Source: Gonapodya prolifera JEL478 (lineage: Eukaryota; Monoblepharomycota; Monoblepharidomycetes; Monoblepharidales; Gonapodyaceae). Taken from it: a stretch of 11,727 nt of DNA. The stretch lies in NCBI GenBank assembly GCA_001574975.1, contig KQ965758.1, positions 392,096 to 403,822 on the forward strand. Reading direction: 5' to 3'. Both the position numbers and the translations under genes were made by a program. Numbering within the stretch: position 1 is the first letter of the stretch; every line of letters starts with the position of its first letter. The notes under the pieces were generated by a model. That model worked only from the letters and a program-made list of their open reading frames with translations. It searched no databases and was not told where the DNA came from. Shown in pieces: positions 1-6,713 of the stretch.

Positions 1-1
1 G

Positions 2-1066
2 TTCGCTTACCGTCGCGTCACCCAGCTGCAGTACCGCAACGAGATCGACCACGACATCTACGCGTTCAAGCTCAACCCAACGCACCCGTCGTCCCAGCGC
101 GCGTTGAGCCAGCTCGCAGAGGCCGAGATGACCGTCGACGCGCTCGAGAGGTTTGCCGGGGATGTTCCCGGGCACCCCGAGACGCCCCAGGGTGTCTTTT
201 GCGCTGCAGCGTTTGCGGCAGTCAGAGCGACGCTGCAGGGCCCCGGGACCATTTTGGAGTGGTTCTATGTCAAGCTGATTATGGAGCCCATGTTGGCAAG
301 CGGGTCCGAGAGGTTGGGGCAGGATCCCTTGGAGGAGTTGGCGAGGTGGACAGAGGCCAGACGGCCCCAAGTGACGCAGGAGGGAGCGTCGATTGTGTAC
401 GCATGGGTGAGTCTGAGTTTGCGCCAGGCCGGCTGCGGTGCGCGTGGCCGGTCAGATTATGCTCTGGTAGACCTAATTCATGACCACGTCCAACCTCCGC
501 CGCACACCCCGCGCAGTCCTCGTCCCCTTCGTTCCTCACAGCCATCCACCACGCCACGTCCACGGCCGTCCTCCTCGCCCAAGCCATCGAGATGGACCCG
601 GGCCTCGCGATCTACGTCGCTGGAGGTAGGGTCAAGAGGAGGATTTCGTGCCCGACAGAGAGAGTGTGAGTTATTCGCAAGTCGAGGGTGGTGGGGGTTA
701 GTGATCGTCTCTTCGACACCGCCCTGACGCTGACGTCGTCCCTCGGTGCCACTGCACTCCAGCTTCTCCAACTCCACCACAATCCTCATCCTCGCCGCCG
801 CCATCTCGCGCTGCCTGGGCCACGCGCCCGAATACACCGCCCAGCTCGCCCTCTCGGCGCAGACCATCTTCAGCATCGGCGGGCCCCAGATCGACGTCTC
901 CGACATGGTCTCCTGGGTCGTCGAGGCCCTGCAGCACCCAAACAGGGCTGTCGGGCAGCTCGCAAGGCGTAAGAGCGTCGTGCCGCAGCATAGACCGGGA
1001 GCGCACGATGCGGCGATTGAAAAGTTGCTGTATGAGATTGGGAAGAGTGTGGGAAGGTCGGCGTGA
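2..1066 (+). CDS. 3' part of a three-exon (visible) gene, possible fungal transcription-factor homology region; 5' end outside window
   Basis: Three exons are visible: 2-406, 517-665 and 763-1066 (TGA stop). Intron 407-516 has a GTGAGT donor, a CTAAT branch-like site and a GCGCAG acceptor. Intron 666-762 has a GTGAGT donor and a CTCCAG acceptor. Both joins keep the frame, and unspliced reading runs into stops. The 285 or so visible residues are alpha-helical and hydrophobic with no signal peptide or clear membrane helix. Segments such as FLTAIHHATSTAVLLAQAIE and TTILILAAAISRCLG resemble the late part of the fungal-specific transcription factor domain found in Zn2Cys6 regulators, but the zinc cluster would lie upstream and is not seen. 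An alternative donor GTAGGG at 626 gives the wrong phase, so 666 was preferred; the residues it adds (626-665) read less naturally than the rest. Gene reality is fairly sure, family weak. Confidence 0.6.
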
Positions 1067-2228
1067 GTGGCTTATGCAGAGGCCGATGGTGGATCGGTAA
1101 GGGAGAGGTGGTAGCGTGGAGGAGAGCGAGCGGGGGGGTCTTTGAGAGAATTGATTCTGGGCCTTTGATCAACGGGACGGAATGTGGAAGTGCAATTAGA
1201 GCATGACCAAGCATGTGAGCGATCGTGGAGATCGCGGATGAAGCAAAGCGTATTGGAAACCGTTTGAGTCGTTGGATGTGTCAGCAGTGTCGTGAACATT
1301 GGATCGTGCAGCCGTGTGCACAGTGGTCGGTGGGTTGGATCGTCAGGTCTCAGGTCTCGTCGAAATCGAAGTGGTATTGGATCGTATCGCAGGTGCAGTC
1401 ATTGGATCGTCCCGTGTTTACTGTCGCGTTGTGTCAGGGAAGTCGAGCAAGTCAAGGAAGCAAGTCGGAAGCGGGAAACGGGAAGAAGGTGCTCAGTTGG
1501 CAATCGAAGCAGCGAGGGGGATCACACAAGTTGGAGACCGCAGGTCGTATAGAAATAGACTTTAAGTGTGTTGTGTGGGAGTGTGCACCTTGTGAATACA
1601 ACAATCTCATCATTTCATGTCTTGGGGGTATATATCGAGGGAGGAAGCTGCTCAAGTCAGCACGGCCACAGGGATTGGCCGCTCTGTTGGAGTCACTGCA
1701 GGAGGGAATGGACTATGGAGAGAGGCGGCCGAAAACCGGAAGGGAAATGAATAAGAAGGAATGGAGAAGGTGAGGGAGCCGGAGCCGGCCAGCAATACTG
1801 GCGACTACAAATGTAATGAAAACAGCTGAATACAAAACCTTAATTCGAATACTGCCCCGGTTCCCATCTGATGAATGATCTGCAGTCTACACCCCTACCT
1901 CACACCGCTCGGGTACCCATCCCCGTACTCCCTTCAAGTCCCACAGTATCAACTCCCTGCTCAACCCTCTCACCAACCATCTCCGTCTGCACTCCAGAAT
2001 TTGCTCACGATTTAGCACCCGCCGCTTCTGCGTGGTCCTGCATCGGCTCTTCTTGAACCGCCCCATTACCGCCCACCTCACCAACGCGTCCCGACACCTC
2101 CCTCGGCGGCACCGCGACATCCGTCACACCACACGACGAGGAAGGGGTTGTGCGTGTTTGCGGCGTGAATTGGGGGAGTGAGCCCAGGCGGAGTGCTGTC
2201 AGTGGTGGAGCGGTAGAGGCGGGTGGAA
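1067..2228. other. Intergenic stretch without a convincing gene
   Basis: No reading frame here looks like a protein with domains. The longest open frame, + strand 1225-1773, is lysine/arginine/tryptophan-rich and reflects repeated nonamers rather than a family. The right part (about 2005-2228) on the minus strand keeps an open, proline/threonine-rich frame that probably was the C-terminal tail of the neighbouring decayed ankyrin-SH3 gene. No tRNA or terminator was recognised. Confidence 0.5.
1299..1410 (+). repeat. Cluster of four TTGGATCGT nonamers
   Basis: The exact nonamer TTGGATCGT occurs at 1299-1307, 1335-1343, 1377-1385 and 1402-1410, all on the + strand, with start-to-start spacings of 36, 42 and 25 bases. 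A partial copy (GTTGGATGTG) lies just before, near 1271-1280. The spacing is not constant, so this is an interspersed motif cluster rather than a tandem array. Confidence 0.6.
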
Positions 2229-3587
2229 TCATGGTGTTTGGAGAGGGGGGTCGGGTGAGACGTGGGAGAGAGGAAAGTAGCCCGATGCCTGGGTTGTAGT
2301 GTGGAAGCCCTGGTGAGGATCGGGTAGGTTCATGAAGCCAAATAGACTGGAGGGGGGTATATAAATGCCTATTCTTACCGATCCCCATCCATCGGCGAAC
2401 GCTAGATTGACAAAGATCCTGTCCCCAGCAGCAAACCCAATCTCGTCATCATCGTTGGGTTCATAGTCGGTGATCGCGAACATCATCCGCCGTACACTTG
2501 TTGGTGGCGGTAGTAAAGCCGCAATTTGGGAACGCAGGGAAGTGATTTCGGCGTCGAGGGTTGCATTTTCGGGAGGAAGCGAGGTGTTTTACTGTCGAAG
2601 TGAAGAGATCTCCTGGTCTAGCACAGAGTTCGGGGATTCCAGTGCCCCGGCGTTTTGCTCCGCTTCCATTGTTTTACTGGTTGGTAGCAGCAAAGGCGAA
2701 ATTCGAATCAACAAAGGCTCCACGCAAATGAAGTTTCGCCCACCTCTCCACAACGCCTTTTCCGCGGCAGCCAAGACTCGCGTGTTGACTGCGATGTGAG
2801 ATCTGCATTGGCGACTACAACTGGGGAAGGACCGGGCGAGGCTCGTGGTTCCAAAGGCGAAATTCTCTTATTCAACGAGAGCCAGTTAAACAAGTTTGAA
2901 AGTGGAGCAATGTGAGGAATGCGATCACTGGGCTGGTGGTTCTCGAGAATGCGTAGAAATTTTGGGTCTGGGTTATTCCGGGTTGCGTCGAGACGTTCGT
3001 GACGCGTGGGCCGTGTGCGAGCAGCAGACGGACGATGTCGACGTTGGACTGCACGGCGAAATTGACATGGGAGTCCTGCTACTGTCCCAGGTGGTTGAGG
3101 GTGACGTGACCGCCTCTGTGGTTGATATTGAGTTTTCCGACGCCGTTTGGACTGTCGAATTCGCTTCCGCTGCTGCCTAGCGCTCTATCCAACCGACCAA
3201 CGGCCGCAGCAAGCGGGGAGGGGAAGTCGTACGTGAACATCCATCTACCGTGCTGCCATTCGTTCTCACTCCAATTGCGATCTCTGTGCCAGTCGCTGAT
3301 TCGCCACTGGACTTCGCCGTCGACGGTCGCTCCCTTACCAGCACAACTGCAACCCTTGCGTACAGAATCGCCAGCAGCAGCGCACTCTCGCACTCCACCA
3401 TGTCCTCCTTCCACTCGAATCCTCTCCCGTGCAATGCGTATGGTCCCTTTCCATCGTGCACCCTCGCTCTGAGTGTCACCTTCTTCAGGGCATCGGGACT
3501 CGCCCCCGCCTCAATCAGCCGCTTCACATCGGCCTCGAGCCCGTCTTCCACCGCGTCGATCAGTTGAGCGTTTAGCGCGACGGACAT
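2229..3587 (-). pseudogene. Decayed ankyrin-repeat / coiled-coil / SH3 protein gene
   Basis: The start codon at 3587 opens with MSVALNAQLIDAVEDG, a typical ankyrin start, followed by VKRLIEAGASPDA and ESALLLAILY. The frame then breaks near 3307-3345, after which QWRISDWHRDRNW and FPSPLAAAVGR resume. An in-frame TAG (3079-3081) precedes NVDIVRLLLAHG, a clear ankyrin helix. Frames then switch through a coiled-coil zone (NWLSLNKRIS, VLAAAEKAL, TMEAEQNAGALES, SVLDQEISSLR), with an in-frame TAA at 2589-2591 before LDAEITSLRSQIAALL. The SH3 domain follows: ITDYEPNDDDEIGFAAGDRI, FADGWGS, then an intron 2378-2310 (GTAAGA...ACCAG, 69 nt), then ASGYFPLSHVSP. The stop at 2229 may itself be a frameshift product, because another frame stays open to 2005. 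Such proteins are normally cytosolic adaptors. Either this is a pseudogene or the assembly carries several indels; the SH3 part alone looks unspoiled. Confidence 0.75.
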
Positions 3588-4450
3588 CCGACGTCTTGGT
3601 TGTTTGCTTTGTGTTTGAGAGTGGGGGCTGACGCCGCCGAGCGCGATCAAGCCCTCAAACAGAATGATCCTAATCGCTGCACAAAACCAGTTAGCAAAGG
3701 TCGAAATGCCTCGGGCAAAGTGTGCTCGACGCATGCTCGACAATTCCTCCATACAGGACGGTGCGCCTTCCCCCATTCGGATATCCGCTGCACCTCCACA
3801 ACGTCTTGGCGCTCTACCTTCCCCGCGTGGACATCCGCATTGTTTTAAATCCCTGGAGCGTCCTTCCCTTCCCTTTGCAACTCTCCTGACCGGGAGGCAA
3901 ACCCACAGTGCACGCTCTTCGGCACTTAAAGGCTTCATATCCAATTACCTCATAACTCTGGTAGAGCAGTATATTAGCTTCTCATGTATGGAACTTGGTA
4001 TTCCAGTTGATTTCCCTTAATTCCTGCTGTCTACTTGGTCCGCCTTTGCGAATCATGCATATCGGGCGACGTGTGACAAGAGGAAGACAAGTGGGTCGAC
4101 TTCTCTTCCCTGAAGAATCGCATGTCTCGAAGAGCGTCCATCTCACGTCTCGCAATACAGCCTCTTTTTACCGCTGGTGCTCGACGTCGCACGGCGCCCC
4201 ACAGCTAGGGCCGATTTCGAGCGCGTGGGGAGTTCACACATGGATCTGCGAAAGGCTCGTCTCAAGTGCTGCCGCCTTTAATGTCGATCGTAACCAGCCC
4301 GAAATATTTGAATGACCGCATGTCTACCGAATCTACACACTGCATAATTCTCCCCTCAAGGTGCGAAGTGAATGGAGGGGATCCCTGATCGAGGCTCACC
4401 CAATCACCTTCACAAGCATGACATCGCAACTTATTCTCTTATCACCCCTA
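3588..4450. other. Intergenic, divergent upstream region between the ankyrin-SH3 pseudogene and the GPCR gene
   Basis: This 0.9 kb gap separates two divergently oriented genes, so it should carry both promoters. Open frames on the + strand (3664-4020, 3995-4315) lack any domain-like pattern, signal peptide or consistent GC-ending codons. I see no RNA gene. A tRNA-like CTGGTAGAGCAG string near 3958-3970 has no matching T-arm. Confidence 0.5.
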
Positions 4451-4457
4451 CATAAAA
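4451..4457 (+). promoter_or_regulatory. Possible TATA element of the GPCR gene
   Basis: CATAAAA lies about 70 bases before the chosen start at 4524, a distance that leaves a short 5' leader. A second TATAAAT string overlaps the start codon itself (4519-4525) and cannot serve this start, since initiation would then fall inside the coding region. The assignment rests on motif and position only. Confidence 0.3.
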
Positions 4458-4523
4458 TTGCACCCAAGCCAAGATTCCACTGACCTGATTCGCATTGCAC
4501 ACTGCGCCTATCCTACTCTATAA

Positions 4524-5845
4524 ATGGGCAATGTAGCTCCCGCTACATATCCTGTTCCGGTTTCTCTCGGGGGAGTATGGTCGCAGGAAGATATTGACGC
4601 GCAGGAGCGCATATGGGGAGCGGTATTGCTGTGTGTATCGGGGATCGGACTCGTTGCCATGATCATTCTGGGTGGGAACTATCTCAAAGTGAAGGTACTT
4701 GTGTTCGAATTACCAAGACTTGGTCCGATGAAGATTCTTGAATGCGTTCAACCCTATCAGAACTTACGAAAACCTTTGAATAACGTGTACCTTAGTCTCT
4801 TCGTCGCCGACAGTCTACTGATCGTCACATCGCTATTGGGCCAGACGGCTCGGTTCATCATGGGAACCACGCAGCTGCCGCATTGGATCTGCCAGGTCGA
4901 GGGGTATTCTGTGGCCCTTACATGCATGGCGACGCTCGGATCGATCTGCCACATTGGTGGGTATGAAGAATCTTTCGTGGTGCTTCGTGTGAGCAATTAA
5001 GTGTGACGTTTTGGGGGCACCAAGGCTGGGAACGCCACAACATGGTTGTTCGCGGGCGTGACGTGAGCCTTGCCAAGCACCAGTGCATAATTGCGCTCGT
5101 GTGGATCTCAACATTTGCATTAGCGACCCCGTTGTTGGCATTTGAAGGTTACGTTCAGCACCCGGGAACTTCAGTGAGTGCAATAGCGATACTCTGCAAG
5201 GACTTGGCATTCCGTCTGTGCTTACGCCACTTGCGACAGATCTGCTCTGTGAACCTCACCTCGCGTGACCCCCGTGTTTGGATCACTACCCTCTTTGCCG
5301 CCATCTCGTACATCGGATCCGCGATGGGCATGAGCACAATGTCCTACCTTGGTATCGCTAAAGCAGTCCGTGGTGCACGAAGCTCCTTCGCCCAAGCCGT
5401 ACCGTCCTCTGGCGAACATGAAAATTCCTTGTGGATCGACATCACCTCCATGTCAATGGGTGGTGATAGAGTCACGAAAAGAATGGAACTACAATTCGCG
5501 GCGATCTCGCTCGTGGTGGCGGGAAGCTTCTTTTTCACGTGGGGGAATTTCTCGTTTGTTGTCGTGCCCTACGAAACAGCAACCGGACAGCACCAACACC
5601 CTCACGTCGAGCAGATCATTCTCATGTGGATATGTGCCAACTGCTGCATTTTTGACGTGATGCTGGTGACGCTTATGGATGCAGAACTGTGTGCGTCCGT
5701 GAAACGAATGGTCCGTTGGAGTCGTGGTGCGGGAACGACGAGTGGACAACGTGGAGAACAAGGTGTGCGCACTGCCGGGAAAGCAGATCCTCCACGAAGC
5801 GATCCTAAAAGCGTTAGCTTTGTTCTGAGATCGGCAAATATATGA
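4524..5845 (+). CDS. Rhodopsin-like (class A) seven-transmembrane G-protein-coupled receptor, without the retinal lysine
   Basis: Four exons, 4524-4688, 4761-4956, 5025-5173 and 5240-5845, encode 371 residues. Introns start GTGAAG, GTGGGT and GTGAGT and end in AG with matching phases. TM1 is about 30-52. ICL1/TM2 carries LRKPLNNVYLSLFVAD, matching the class A LRxPLNxxxLxLxVAD signature with the conserved Asp 2.50. TM3 starts at WICQVEGY (Cys 3.25, Glu 3.28) and ends in ERH, a DRY-type motif. With this splice choice Arg 3.50 falls exactly 25 residues after the Cys. TM4 has ALVWISTFALATPLL. ECL2 has ICSVNLTS, with the expected Cys and an N-glycosylation sequon. TM6 has FFFTW (F6.44, W6.48) but lacks the proline. 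TM7 reads IFDVML in place of NPxxY, followed by an amphipathic helix and a basic tail. No Lys lies in TM7, so it is not a functional retinal opsin of known type. The ligand is unknown. It probably acts in the plasma membrane through a heterotrimeric G protein. Confidence 0.85.
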
Positions 5846-6713
5846 GACTCTCAAATTCAATCGCGTGTACTGAGCAGATCTCCACGATCAACAAAGCCCT
5901 TGGGATTGGTAAACACATCACTCAAATGCGCACGATTAGCAACTTGGGGCTATGATGAAGCCAGTTTTGTCGTGATCAACAAAAACAGAGGTACCCGCTA
6001 CAGAACAGGAAAGGGCCACAGAACAGTGGGGGGTTCCTTCAACGAGCGGCTGGAACATCAAATAAATTACGAGGGAGGTCTTGGCAGAAGTCATGTACAT
6101 GGTACCATACACTGGTTTACAGTTTACGTTCTAACGTGGCGGCTTACCTCCCTCCCTCACTACTGATGCCGGAGACACCGGAGGCATGGCGACCTAGGTT
6201 GGAATGCCCGGCAACTCCTCTCACGATGGAGAAGTGTGCAGCGTGAGATTCGTGGCTGTGACGGGGTTTCCATAACGGGCGGAGATTGGGCTTGCCAGGA
6301 CGGGAGGCACGCGCGATCAAGATCGATTTTTGCACGGAGAGGGAAGAAGGAGGAACTTACCTGGATGCGTGGAGTGTGGAGAGTCGGGTTGTAGTGATCG
6401 TAAGACCTGGGCTGTAGATTCATGCTTTCTCGTTACCGCGCAGCAAATAAAGATTCGGCCCCAAGATGGAAAACAAAAGCCGGTGGCGGTGCACGTGACT
6501 CCCTGGCAGTGACAACCGCAGCAACACCCTCGCACCCTCACCCTTTTTTCCTCAGCAACGATTCGGGCACCCGTCGCGCCACCTGCCACTCGCTGCGTGG
6601 GGATACGGATTTCTACGCACCGGAGACTGTCTGCACCAGATTGCGGCATGCGAGCAAAAAGGGACAAAAGCGGGTTGGGACGACGACGACGAGGGCAGAC
6701 GACGGGAGCGGCG
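5846..6713. other. Intergenic region upstream of the receptor-like pseudo-deacetylase gene
   Basis: No convincing + strand gene is present; 6500-6713 is GC-rich and is presumably promoter and 5' leader of the downstream gene. On the minus strand an ATG at 6423 opens 21 codons (MNLQPRSYDHYNPTLHT...) and meets a GTAAGT donor at 6360. A later minus-strand stretch (HAAHFSIVRGVAG, about 6144-6250) meets another donor-like GTAAGC. Their phases do not join cleanly with any acceptor I found, so I do not call a gene here. Confidence 0.4.

Noticed and set aside
626-762. Alternative intron of the first gene starting at GTAGGG (626)
   Set aside because: It leaves one base, whereas the acceptor at 762 requires two; the other acceptor at 701 runs into a stop.
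1225-1773. 182-codon + strand open frame
   Set aside because: Composition is Lys/Arg/Ser/Trp-rich, the WIV repeats come from the TTGGATCGT nonamer in one frame, and no fold-like pattern, splice context or promoter is seen.
3940-4020. tRNA-like string CTGGTAGAGCAG
   Set aside because: Resembles part of a D-arm but no T-arm (GGTTCRANTCC), acceptor stem or anticodon arm can be paired around it.
4519-4525. TATAAAT directly at the GPCR start codon
   Set aside because: A working TATA box here would start transcription inside the coding region, and the next Met lies within TM1; judged coincidental.
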